From positions 4,402,001 to 4,466,000 of the forward strand of contig NZ_LT607410.1 of the NCBI RefSeq assembly GCF_900091515.1: DNA of 64,000 nt, written 5' to 3'. The translations under genes and the position numbers were made by a program. This stretch comes from Micromonospora purpureochromogenes (lineage in GTDB: Bacteria > Actinomycetota > Actinomycetes > Mycobacteriales > Micromonosporaceae). Below are positions 35,797 to 44,568 of the stretch, in pieces. The stretch's first letter is position 1, and each line of letters starts with the position of its first letter. The notes beneath the pieces were generated by a model. It did not search any database and was not told the DNA's origin. It worked only from the letters and a program-made list of their open reading frames with translations.

Positions 35797-36282
35797 GTGC
35801 AGCACCTCGTCGTCCGCCACGCCGAGCCCGGTGACGCCAAGACCGTCGCCGCGATGATCGAGGAGATCGAGCGGTACTACGGCGCCACATCGATCCAGCC
35901 GTTCGGGGAGCGGCTGGCACAGGTCGAAGCCGCGCTGTTCGGGACGCCGCCGCTGGCGTACTGCGTGCTCGCGATCGCCGAAGACGACCTGGTGGGGTTG
36001 GCGGCGTACTCCTTTCTGTGGCCGGCGGCCGGATCGACGCACTCACTGTTCGTCAAGGAGCTGTACGTGCGGCCGGACGGACGGCGGCTGGGCACTGGAA
36101 CGCGGCTCATGCGGGAGATGCAAGCAATTGCGGCCGCCGCGCCGGGGTGCAGTCGAGTGGAATGGATGACCGACCGCGACAACGACGGTGCACGCGCTTT
36201 CTACCGGCGGCTCGGGTTCGAGGAATTTGAGGGGAAGGTCAATTACCGCGTCGGGTCCGGCATTCCGCAGCCACTCGGCTGA
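35797..36282 (+). CDS. haaN: GNAT N-acetyltransferase of the cyclophane RiPP cluster
   Basis: The 161-residue GNAT-fold protein has the acetyl-CoA loop VRPDGRRLGTGTRLM and the downstream NDGARAFYRRLGFEEFEG of this family. The GTG start at 35797 is preceded by GAAGGAGA, and it lies 12 bp after the maturase gene, so it is the last gene of the cluster. A likely role is N-terminal acetylation of the matured peptide, or self-protection. The HaaN name follows cluster order (TPR protein, peptide, radical SAM, GNAT) and is tentative. The gene is intact. Confidence 0.78.
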   Translation: MQHLVVRHAEPGDAKTVAAMIEEIERYYGATSIQPFGERLAQVEAALFGTPPLAYCVLAIAEDDLVGLAAYSFLWPAAGSTHSLFVKELYVRPDGRRLGTGTRLMREMQAIAAAAPGCSRVEWMTDRDNDGARAFYRRLGFEEFEGKVNYRVGSGIPQPLG

Positions 36283-36481
36283 GCCAACGCGGGAACCCGA
36301 CGGGTACGACTCCAGTGGCGGCGCGGACGCAGCGTCGAACGCAGGGGCTGCCGAGGGCGGGCGGTGTCTGACGTTCGGTGGCCGCCTCGCTGATCCAGCC
36401 GCTACCCCTCGAAGCCGGACGACGGGGCTCGGCAGCGAGACCCTGTATGACATCGAGACCTTCCCGACGCGCATGCGAATG

Positions 36482-37027
36482 TCAGGCGTTGGCCGGGTCT
36501 TCGCCCTCTACAGGCTTGTAGCAGTCACTGAGGAGACCGACAGCTACGTGATCGAGGTTCTTGGTGGTCGTGAGGGTGACCGTGATCGCCGTATCCGGAT
36601 CCCGGGCCGACAGCGAACCGCGGGTCCCCTCGGCGAAGGTGCGGTCCTCGGTGATCTCGTAGCCCTGCTGCCGCAGCGTCTCCCGGACCCGTGCAAGCGT
36701 GGTGAGCTGGTCAGCCGGAGCAACCCGCAGGTTGGCCGAAGCGCCGAGGTACCAACGGCCGTCACCGGCGGTCTCGCCCCGGCGTCCCTCGCACGGCACG
36801 GTGTTGGTGCTCCAGTCATTGAGCGGGCTGGCAGCGGCGTCAGCGACCGCCTGGGCCCGGGTCTGCACGAGTTGGAGCACCTCGGCCACACGCTTGGTCT
36901 GCAAGGGCTCGTCCTTACTCTGCCGGTTGTCGTCGCCGTTGCTGGTACACGCTGCCAGGGCCAGGATGAGCGCGATGCCGGCGAGCAGTCGACGCCTAGG
37001 CCTGAGGATCTGGATTCGCATGGTCAC
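36482..37027 (-). CDS. Predicted lipoprotein downstream of the DUF1023 gene
   Basis: The 181-residue protein has an N-terminal signal with the basic stretch RRRLLAG and a lipobox LALAAC around residue 26, so it should be anchored on the outer face of the membrane. The mature part is acidic and has two further cysteines (VPCEG and SDCYK) that may pair. No enzyme motif is visible. GTG 37027 overlaps the stop codon of the upstream hydrolase gene; ATG 37021 is the other choice. With the hydrolase and a WXG100-like protein it forms a three-gene operon of a kind common in actinomycetes. Confidence 0.75.
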   Translation of the reverse strand: MTMRIQILRPRRRLLAGIALILALAACTSNGDDNRQSKDEPLQTKRVAEVLQLVQTRAQAVADAAASPLNDWSTNTVPCEGRRGETAGDGRWYLGASANLRVAPADQLTTLARVRETLRQQGYEITEDRTFAEGTRGSLSARDPDTAITVTLTTTKNLDHVAVGLLSDCYKPVEGEDPANA

Positions 37028-38366
37028 GGCGCCTTTCCATGTTCCAGCGCGACGGCGTCGTAGTCGCCTACGATCACCGCTGCCTGCGAGGCCAGGACCT
37101 GGCTGTTCGGTGTCCAGTAGCCGCTGTGCCCGGAGGTGTCGACGGCGAGGACGTTGGCGCCGAACTCCGGGTTGTGGGGACCAGGCCCATGGATACCGAC
37201 GGCCCCTTCGGCCAGCCAGCCGCCGACGAGCGGGACGCCGGTGAGCCAGCGGGCGTTCTCCTCGGGGCGGGCCACGAGGGTGTCGTCACTGGCGGCGCCG
37301 GCCCAGACGTGGCGGGGGTCGACGTTGAACTCGCTGGCACTGTCGACGCGCATGCCGGGGCTGCCGACGGCGATCATGTCGTCGGCGGCAAGGCCATCAC
37401 CGGTGCTGGCTGCTTCCCCGGTCGAGCCGTAGCTGTGCCCGATGACCGTGAGGTGGGAAGGGCTGCCGTCGTGCGCGGTTCGTAGCCCGTCGACGAAGCC
37501 ATCAAGGGCGCGGGCGCCCGCTTCGGACTTGCCGCCGAATGGTGCGGTGACGATGTCGGTGTCGACCGATGGCGTGTCGTACCCAAGCCATGCCACGACG
37601 GCGACCGGTGGTCCGGTCGGGTCATGCTGGATCGCGGTGTCCTGCAGCAGGCTTGCCCGGTTGATCAGGCCGCGGATGCCGTGCAGTTCGGTGCCGACGC
37701 CGGGAACGAGCACCGCGGTGTGCCCGGCGGTGTCCGGGTTGCCGATGGCCACGGCTGCCTTTCCGTCGCCGATCTGGTCGACGGAGAGCAGGTACAGGCG
37801 CTTGTTCGGCGGGTTGTTCTCCGCACCTTCCAGCTTGTCGAGCAGCATCAGCGCGGTGGCCTGCTGCGGGTTGTCGACGTCGGTCCGGTGGTTGACGTTG
37901 TCGCCGATGAAGGTGCGCAGCGCGAGCTGGTTGGCGTAGTCGCGGTCGGTGGCGGGGAGGCGGTGGATGAGCTCAGCGTCCGGATCGTGCCAATCCCCCG
38001 CCTCCATGATCCGCGGTGACACCCGGCCCGTGTCATCCACACGCAGGCCCAGAACAGACGCGGCGTCAACGGCGGCATCGAGCCGTCGCTGCAGTTGATC
38101 GAACTTCTCAGCGGCCTCTCGAAGCAGGCTGGCAGCCGTGCGGGTCTGCATGCTGGCGACCTCGAACTCGTCGTCCAAGTCGTTGAGTCGCCTCATTGCC
38201 TCCGTGGCGGCGGGTCCTTGCACCCGGACGCTCGGAGCGGACCAGTCAATTCCGCGCCGCACCGCTCTTCCAGCTTGGCGCACGCTCGGGAGAAGTCCGT
38301 CCACGCCTCTGCGGCGAACCTGATCGGGCCGAGCCGGACGTCACGAAGGTCGGCGAAGGTGACCAT
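37024..38366 (-). pseudogene. Alpha/beta hydrolase (DUF1023) with a single-base frameshift near its N-terminus
   Basis: The C-terminal 400 residues are a DUF1023 alpha/beta hydrolase with the nucleophile motif TVIGHSYGST, GTELHGIRG and the downstream DDTLVARPE and HSGYWTPNS. The N-terminal part starts at ATG 38366 (MVTFADLRDVRLGP) in another frame and leaves the hydrolase frame at about 38219-38224. One missing base in GGGTGCAAGG would restore ASGWQGPAATEAMRRL, which holds the expected WxG turn of an ESX-like helical hairpin. The gene therefore fused a WXG100-like helix pair to a hydrolase. The loss may be real or a sequencing error. Confidence 0.75.
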
Positions 38367-38372
38367 CGTGAA

Positions 38373-38675
38373 TCAGCGTCCACGGATGTCGAAGCGCGCG
38401 GCGCTGGCTTCGTCGGTGGAGCGGTAGTCCCACGCGCATCCGCGAAGCCCGTCGCCAAGCTCAGTGAGGTAGTCGGTCAGCTTCGACAGATCGTCTGACC
38501 ACGACCATCGGAACTGCTCGAGCGCCGACCGCGTCTGCCATCCACCGAGCGCGGCCACCGCAGCATCGGTCTCGCCTCCCACGTCGGCCGCGCTCTTCCG
38601 CAGCTCGTCGCGGAGGCCATCGGCCACCCGCGCTGCCCTGTCCAGCACTTCCGGCTCGACGCGAAACTCCGCCAC
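38373..38675 (-). CDS. WXG100/ESX-like small helical protein
   Basis: A 100-residue alpha-helical protein starting at GTG 38675, with GGAGGACG upstream. The central ALGGWQTRSALEQFRWSW resembles the tryptophan turn of WXG100 or related type VII secretion substrates. There is no signal peptide. It lies six bases upstream of the DUF1023 hydrolase gene, whose own N-terminus is also ESX-like. Pairs of this kind are common in actinomycetes and may be secreted or act together. An exact Pfam class cannot be told by eye. Confidence 0.68.
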   Translation of the reverse strand: MAEFRVEPEVLDRAARVADGLRDELRKSAADVGGETDAAVAALGGWQTRSALEQFRWSWSDDLSKLTDYLTELGDGLRGCAWDYRSTDEASAARFDIRGR

Positions 38676-39018
38676 TGACCGTCCTCCCCCGAGATGCTGC
38701 GAGCCTACAGTAACCACGCCAACTCGAAGTGCATCAGGAAGGTGGCTATGGCGGACCAGATGGGCTCCACCGGGATTGCCAGAACTGGCCCCATCAGGGG
38801 CCGTCTGGCGCTGCGCTCGACTACCGAAAGTAGTTGGCGCTGGTGCTTACCGAGTGGCGATTGACGCCCGACCCGCGCGCTATCCGCAGTGAGCGGACGT
38901 CTGCGGCCCGCCAGTTCATGGCTTGACGCTCGGCGACTGCCGGTGCGTGCCGCCGTTGGACGACCATCAAAGGTTGTGCCCATCCGGGATCTGGCGGTCC
39001 GAGTCTCGCTGACGGGCG
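38676..39018. other. Intergenic region without a supported gene
   Basis: The 343 bp between the WXG100-like gene and the end of the PLD-like gene should contain the promoter of the former and the 3' end of the helicase operon. Open frames here are arginine rich and antisense to each other, with no motif. I see no clear terminator or RNA. Confidence 0.5.
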
Positions 39019-40539
39019 CTATCCGGGCGCGCCCGGGGCTGCTCGGACGAGCTGGGCGCCGGGGCCACGCACGATCAGCTGGACGCCTCTGCGCCCGGCA
39101 TCGCCGCCCGCCGGGTCTGGGACGTACAGGCCGACGGCGGCGTCGTCGGCCAGGACGTCGTCCTCGGCCAGGCACTCCTCGTCAACGAGCAGCTCGGCTG
39201 TGGTGGCCGTACCGTCCACGGCGGCGTCTTGTGAGCGAGCGGCCTCCTCTTCGACGCCGTCGGCAAGATGCCGCCATCTAATCGGCTCGCCCGCGAAATC
39301 ATCGCCGCTACGACCAGTCCACAGTGAGGCGACGGCGCGGGCGAGGTCGGCACATAATGCTGGCGAAAGGACCTTCACGCCCGCAGCGTGAGGGCTACCT
39401 GCTGTCGCGCCGACCCACCCGTGGCCGGTGACGACGCCGACGAGCTGTCCGGGCCCTCTGTCCCACAACAGCAGGCTGGCACCGCTGCCCGTGACGCGGG
39501 TCCGTAGCAACTCCCGGCCGCGGCGGGCGTCGGCGCCGTAACCGATGCGGTTCGCGACGGCGGTCAAGGCGGCAGGGTCCCCGGCGGTGGAGCCGACCAG
39601 CAGGTCCACGCGGACGCCCCGCGTCACGGCGTCGGAGCAGCCAGCGGCCAATGCCTCGAACACATCCGGCCCGTCGAGACGGGGAATGGCCAGAGCGACG
39701 CTGGTGCGTGCCGACTGGAGCGCCTGGGCCAGAGCGGAGGCGTGCGCCTGCTCGCCGCGCAGTACGTCGTCGGCGGCGAGCAGCACGGTGGTGCCGCGCC
39801 GGTGTACCCGGTCTTCGTCCGTCACACGCAGGAAGCGGCGCCGCGCGGGACGTGCCGCGCTGCGAGGCGTTGCAAGCGGGCGGGGGGAACCGCCGGCCGC
39901 TGTGGCGGCCGCGGCCAGGGCCGGGGCTGTAAGGGCGTGGCGCCAGGGCGGCGGCAGGCCGAGCACCTGCTTGGCGTCAATGTCAACGTCGAGAGGGAGC
40001 CAGTGCGCGTCGCGGCTGATCTCCTCGATTCGGCCGATACGGCGCACCCATTCACCGGCTTCGCGGTGCAGGAGCTTCTGGACCTGTGCTTCGTCCACAG
40101 AGTCGCGCACGATCCTCGTACCAATCCTGGGGGCGGTGTCCCAGACCTCGGTCAGGTCGTCACGGCGGTAGGACCGAGCCTCGGATTGCCGGGCGACCTG
40201 GCCGGAGTGACGCTCCATCACCACGATGCCGGGACGGGCGGTCTCGACAATCACCGACACGGGCTCACGGTCCCCGCTGACGGCCTCGTGCCCAGCCCCG
40301 GTGAGCACGAACGACGCTTGCGGCCCTCCTTGGACGGCGACCCAGCCAGCGTTGACGAGCGTCACGACGGCCTGAACGAGAAGCCTGTCGTGCACGCGGA
40401 AAGCCTCGGCCAGCGACCGCAGGGTCGCGCCGCCGTCGGCGACGGCGTTGAGCACCATGTGCTCAAGCCGGCTGTACGGCTTGCCGCGGGCGAGGTCGTA
40501 TGGGACGCGAAACCGGCTCACTGGCAACAGGACGATCAT
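39019..40539 (-). CDS. PLD-like protein of a Mokosh-like pair (degenerate HKD)
   Basis: The 506-residue protein starts at ATG 40539, overlapping the helicase stop (ATGA). An N-terminal winged-helix-like part (LEHMVLNAVADGGATLRSLAEAF) precedes a region with the layout of a phospholipase D fold: SVALAIPRLDGPDVFEALAAG, then GVRVDLLVG, then GASLLLWDRGPG. At the position of the HxKxxxxD motif the H and K are replaced (G and S) while D remains, so nuclease activity is doubtful. Gene order matches type I Mokosh, where MkoB is a PLD protein next to a kinase-helicase MkoA. The identification depends mainly on the partner gene. Confidence 0.6.
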   Translation of the reverse strand: MIVLLPVSRFRVPYDLARGKPYSRLEHMVLNAVADGGATLRSLAEAFRVHDRLLVQAVVTLVNAGWVAVQGGPQASFVLTGAGHEAVSGDREPVSVIVETARPGIVVMERHSGQVARQSEARSYRRDDLTEVWDTAPRIGTRIVRDSVDEAQVQKLLHREAGEWVRRIGRIEEISRDAHWLPLDVDIDAKQVLGLPPPWRHALTAPALAAAATAAGGSPRPLATPRSAARPARRRFLRVTDEDRVHRRGTTVLLAADDVLRGEQAHASALAQALQSARTSVALAIPRLDGPDVFEALAAGCSDAVTRGVRVDLLVGSTAGDPAALTAVANRIGYGADARRGRELLRTRVTGSGASLLLWDRGPGQLVGVVTGHGWVGATAGSPHAAGVKVLSPALCADLARAVASLWTGRSGDDFAGEPIRWRHLADGVEEEAARSQDAAVDGTATTAELLVDEECLAEDDVLADDAAVGLYVPDPAGGDAGRRGVQLIVRGPGAQLVRAAPGAPG

Positions 40540-43500
40540 GAAAGGCCACCAAGGTCGGCGCCGAGCCGAACGGCGCGGCCAGAGGCGAACCAATCGCTTA
40601 GGTCGGTGACGATCCGCTTGAGGTGCCATAGGGGGTTTGCGGTGTCGTCGAGCTCGACGGTGCGGACCTGCTCCTGGAAGAAGTCCCAGGAGCCGACGAG
40701 CACGAGCAGCCGCTCGGCACGGGACAGCAGCACATTGAGTCGGCTCGCTTCGTCCAGGAAGCCCAGGCCGTGTCCCGGGTCGTGAAGGTTGTTGCGCACT
40801 AGGCTCACCGCGATGACGTCGGCTTGGTTACCCTGGAAGGAGTCGACGGTGTGGACGCCGCTGGCGCCGCCGGGAGCGCCAGGGCGGGCGTTGAGGGTGG
40901 GCTTGAGCTCGATCCCCTCAGGAAGGGCGGCCTTCCTCATCCGGCGTCGCAGCAGAGACGTCTGCTGGTTGTACGGCGACAGGACGGCGAGCTCCGCGGT
41001 GCCAGGCGCCTCTCGCCGCAGCGACGCCAGGAAATTTGACAGGGCCGTGGCCTCGGCGTCGTTGGTGAAGCGCGGTCGGCCCTGGGCCGGTCCGGTCTCG
41101 GCGGTCCTGGGGTCGTCGCGGCACCACGGGACGTCGAGCCAGACGATCGCATTCCCGCGGATATCGAGTGGCTCGGTGAAGCCGTGCAACACGCGGGCAA
41201 AGGGCCTACCTTCATGGACAGTCCTGTTTACGAGCCGATCGCCGTAGTACGCGCGCGAGATCAACTCGCCGATGTCGGGGTGCATGCGGTGCTGCTCGAT
41301 GAGCACGCCCGCGGCGGCGCCGCCCGCCGAGTCGTCGGTCAAGCGCTGCCCGGCGTCGCCTTGGCCGACGGCGACCTGGCAGTGCTCGAACGTGCGCTTG
41401 AAGGTCTTGAGCCAGTCCTTGGCGTAGCCCTGGAAGGCGGCGCGTTCTTCGGTGGTCTTGTCCTTCCACGACGAGACCCACTCCCAGTCCAGGACGCCAG
41501 GCCCGGTATCGGGCAGCGCTTGCAGTGCCTCAACAACCGCATCGAGGGCGTCGACGCCGCGCAGGTAGTCCTCGTACCGATACGGCGGGAGCTGGTTATG
41601 GTCGCCGATCAGCAGCCACCGGTGGCCGGCCTGCAGGGGCAATGCGAGATCGAAGCCGTGCGCCTTCCCGGCTTCCTCGACAATGGACCAGTCGAAGGAC
41701 TGGTCGCCGGCAATGGCCTCAAGCTCGCCGGCGCTGGTCGTGCAGTAGGTTAGGTTCGCGCCGCGCTTGACCAGTTCGACGAAGTCTGCGGCGCCGGTCC
41801 CTCGTGCCTCGTGGCTGGCCAGCTCGTCGGCCATCGCCGTGGCGTGGTCGAGCCAACCCTGCTGGGCGGGCGTGCGGTCAGACAGGTTAGCGAGGCTACT
41901 GCTGCTGTCGCGCAGGACCTGTAGGGCGACGTCCTCGACGGTGTCTTGGGCGGTGTCGTCGTCCCTGCGGGATCCGAGCCGGACCGCGAGGGGCCTGCGC
42001 TCGGATGCGACGCCCTCGAATGCCTCGGTTACCCGTGCCCGGAGGACGTCGACGGCGCCATGTGCCTGGGCCGTGACCAGGACCTGCGCGACCGGGTCGT
42101 CGTGGAGGATCTCGCGCAGAAGCCAGGCGACCAGCGTGGTCTTCCCAGTACCGGGCGGGCCCTGCAGGGCGTAGATGGGCCGGACCCGCAGGATGTCCTC
42201 GATCGCGCGGCGTTTGGCTTCGTCGACAGTCTCTGGAGCGAGCCGGACAGGCAGGTCGGCCGCGCCGGTGTCGATGTACACCTGGCCGGGCGCGGCCAGG
42301 CTGCGCAGCAGATAGCTGTGGCGGTCGAGGGCGTCGATGGCCTGCTTGCGGCGTCGGATGAGCTTGAGTTGACCGGGCATGCCCGCGCCGCGCAGGTATC
42401 CGCAGTCGGGCGGCGGCGGACGGTCGAGGTCGAAAGTCGGGCGCCTGAGTGTCGCGGTCCGCGCGGCGTCGTCCACGGCGTGGACGCGCCACTGGTTGTC
42501 TTTACCGCCCGCGGGTAGTGCCAGGGCGTCCCCATGCTCGCCGGACAGGATGACGCTGCCGCTGTCAGGCTTGCCGGCCTCGAGTTCGCGCTGCAGGAAA
42601 CCGGCGAGGTCGTCGTTGTGCAGGAACGCGAGGACCTGCCTGTTCTCAGGGCGTAGCCGCTCACGAACGGTGATTACCTCGAAGCCGGGGTCGTCGGTGG
42701 GGTCCGGCCCGGCGACCAGCTCGATGGGGAAGATCGTCGCGTCGAGCATGAGCAGCTCGATCTGGTGAGTGGCGCGGACGAACTGGTGGAATTGGGCGAG
42801 GTCGCGCGCCATCTCGGCGCCGCGGTCGATGCGGGGCAGCACCGTATCCCATGTCGCGGACGCCAGAGCCAGGCCGCGGTCGTTGTGGGCAGACCTTGTC
42901 GACCGGACCGCGAGGCGGCCAGCCGGCAGTCGCACGCGGGCCGACCCTCCCTCACTGTTCGTGAGCTGGGCTGGGCCTAGACAGAACGCGATCTGCCACG
43001 TGGGCGCCTCACCGCGGTCGGAGTATTTGCGGAGCCGGACCACGGTGCGCCGGCCGACTAGTAGAACTGTTTCCTGTTTCGGCACGGCGTACAGGGATCC
43101 GCCGTCAAGGTCACGGCGCAGAAACACCGCTAAGCCGTCGGTTTGGGCGACGTCACGCGGGTCGTACGGCTGGCCGTCGTCTAGGCCGAGGTGCTCCCGT
43201 AGCCCTCGCTCGAGCAGGTAGTCGTAGAGCCGGGCCTGCTTTGGGTCGACGATGAGCGTAAAAGGCCGGTCGTCCGCGCGGGCTGCCGGTGGGGCCGCAA
43301 GCAGCGCAACGATCCCACGAATGGAGAGCTGGACGTCGTGCGGGCGGGTCATCCGCTCGAGCGGGATCGGGTCGATCAGGCGGAGAAGCAGTGCCCGTTC
43401 GGGCTCGGTGAGCGTGGTCGTGGCGGCCTCGATGGCTTTGACCACACGGGCGTACCGCTCGGCCGGAGCGTTGTTCGCGTACCGCTCGAGGTTGAGCACC

Positions 43501-44168
43501 AGGCGCGCGCACAACATGCCGAAGCCAAACCAGTCGTCGTCGGGGCGCCAGGCCGCGGTGTCGCCGGCGAGCCGCTCGGGCGGCGAGGACCAACTGACGG
43601 GCGGGTCGGCGTCCAGCGGGCGGCCGAGCCGGACCGACCACTCGAAGCCGCCGAGCCGGATGGACTCGGTGGGCTCGTCGGGCAGGTACAGCAGGGCTGC
43701 CGCACCGACGTCGCGGTGCAGGACGTCCTGGGAGTGCAGCACGGCTAGGCCGGCGGCGACGCGGCTGGCGGCTCGCCAAAGCTCCCGCCGGTCGGCGGGG
43801 TCGCGGGAGGAGAGCCAGCCGTGCTCGGCCCGAGCAGCGAGGGCGTCCGCGACGCTGTCGTAGCCGGTCGCCTGCAGGACCATGACGAAGGACTTCGCGT
43901 CGCGGTCGAGACCGGCGTCCTTGAGAACGGCCAGGGTGTCGTCGGCGCCAGGGCTGCTGCCGACCTTGTAGAGAGTGCGCAACTCGGCATCCCAGAGTGC
44001 CCGCTGGACGGGGTCGGGCTCGTCGCCGTCGTAGGCCCACGTGCGGGCAAGGTATTGCAGGCCGTCCTCGTCGTAGGCGGTCCACGCCTCAGCGTCCCCG
44101 GCGGCTGACCTGCGGGTTCCTAGCTCGTAGCGTCCTCGTAGGAGGGTCGTACCCTCGTCCAGCGGCAT
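40536..44168 (-). CDS. Pseudokinase-SF1 helicase fusion (Mokosh MkoA-like)
   Basis: The 1210-residue protein has an N-terminal protein-kinase-like domain (residues about 10-290). HRD is kept as VLHRDVGAAALLYL (about 151), but the following K and N are missing and DFG is replaced by GGFEWS, so it is likely a pseudokinase. The C-terminal half is an SF1 helicase of the DNA2/Upf1-like COG1112 type. It has Walker A QGPPGTGKTT (about 673), VEEAGKAHGF in motif II, IEQHRMHPDI (about 961), HTVDSFQGNQADV (about 1108) and LNVLLSRAERLL. A kinase-helicase fusion beside a PLD protein is the layout of type I Mokosh anti-phage systems. Confidence 0.75.
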   Translation of the reverse strand: MPLDEGTTLLRGRYELGTRRSAAGDAEAWTAYDEDGLQYLARTWAYDGDEPDPVQRALWDAELRTLYKVGSSPGADDTLAVLKDAGLDRDAKSFVMVLQATGYDSVADALAARAEHGWLSSRDPADRRELWRAASRVAAGLAVLHSQDVLHRDVGAAALLYLPDEPTESIRLGGFEWSVRLGRPLDADPPVSWSSPPERLAGDTAAWRPDDDWFGFGMLCARLVLNLERYANNAPAERYARVVKAIEAATTTLTEPERALLLRLIDPIPLERMTRPHDVQLSIRGIVALLAAPPAARADDRPFTLIVDPKQARLYDYLLERGLREHLGLDDGQPYDPRDVAQTDGLAVFLRRDLDGGSLYAVPKQETVLLVGRRTVVRLRKYSDRGEAPTWQIAFCLGPAQLTNSEGGSARVRLPAGRLAVRSTRSAHNDRGLALASATWDTVLPRIDRGAEMARDLAQFHQFVRATHQIELLMLDATIFPIELVAGPDPTDDPGFEVITVRERLRPENRQVLAFLHNDDLAGFLQRELEAGKPDSGSVILSGEHGDALALPAGGKDNQWRVHAVDDAARTATLRRPTFDLDRPPPPDCGYLRGAGMPGQLKLIRRRKQAIDALDRHSYLLRSLAAPGQVYIDTGAADLPVRLAPETVDEAKRRAIEDILRVRPIYALQGPPGTGKTTLVAWLLREILHDDPVAQVLVTAQAHGAVDVLRARVTEAFEGVASERRPLAVRLGSRRDDDTAQDTVEDVALQVLRDSSSSLANLSDRTPAQQGWLDHATAMADELASHEARGTGAADFVELVKRGANLTYCTTSAGELEAIAGDQSFDWSIVEEAGKAHGFDLALPLQAGHRWLLIGDHNQLPPYRYEDYLRGVDALDAVVEALQALPDTGPGVLDWEWVSSWKDKTTEERAAFQGYAKDWLKTFKRTFEHCQVAVGQGDAGQRLTDDSAGGAAAGVLIEQHRMHPDIGELISRAYYGDRLVNRTVHEGRPFARVLHGFTEPLDIRGNAIVWLDVPWCRDDPRTAETGPAQGRPRFTNDAEATALSNFLASLRREAPGTAELAVLSPYNQQTSLLRRRMRKAALPEGIELKPTLNARPGAPGGASGVHTVDSFQGNQADVIAVSLVRNNLHDPGHGLGFLDEASRLNVLLSRAERLLVLVGSWDFFQEQVRTVELDDTANPLWHLKRIVTDLSDWFASGRAVRLGADLGGLS

Positions 44169-44568
44169 GTGCCTCCTTCGTCGGCTCAGGAAGTCTAACT
44201 AACCTACGAGCATCTGGGCGGCGCCGGATGTGGGTCGCCGGCACCGGCGCCGTGCACGCCGTCGAGGGCAAAGCCGCTCGGCCAGGTCGACGCCCACCAC
44301 GAGCCGTTTACGCACCTCGCGCACGGCGAATCTGACGCCGGCCAGACAAACGCCACCCGAACGACTGGACCTTCCAGCGCGCCCCACACACCCAAGCCGC
44401 TCATTGGCAGATCCGCGCACTGTCGCACGGCAACACCAGCAGCCCTGGCTCTACGCACCGTTACCTGCCTCTCGGCGAGACCGGCCCGTGGTGGGCCAGT
44501 AATGGCCGTTCCGGTGGAGCCCATCTCGTCCGTCATAGCCAGGACGGCGTCCAGCTAGCTGCCGGGCG
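44169..44568. other. Intergenic region between the helicase operon and the Tad operon
   Basis: About 400 bp holding the promoter of the helicase operon and the 3' end of the Tad operon. Several overlapping frames exist, but none has a convincing start, ribosome site or family motif. A minus-strand piece (KRLVVGVDLAERL) faintly recalls a transposase start, but it is too short to call. Confidence 0.45.

Noticed and set aside
36188..37063. 291-codon plus-strand frame opposite the lipoprotein gene
   Set aside because: No motif; the minus strand has a signal peptide with lipobox and start-stop overlap with its neighbour.
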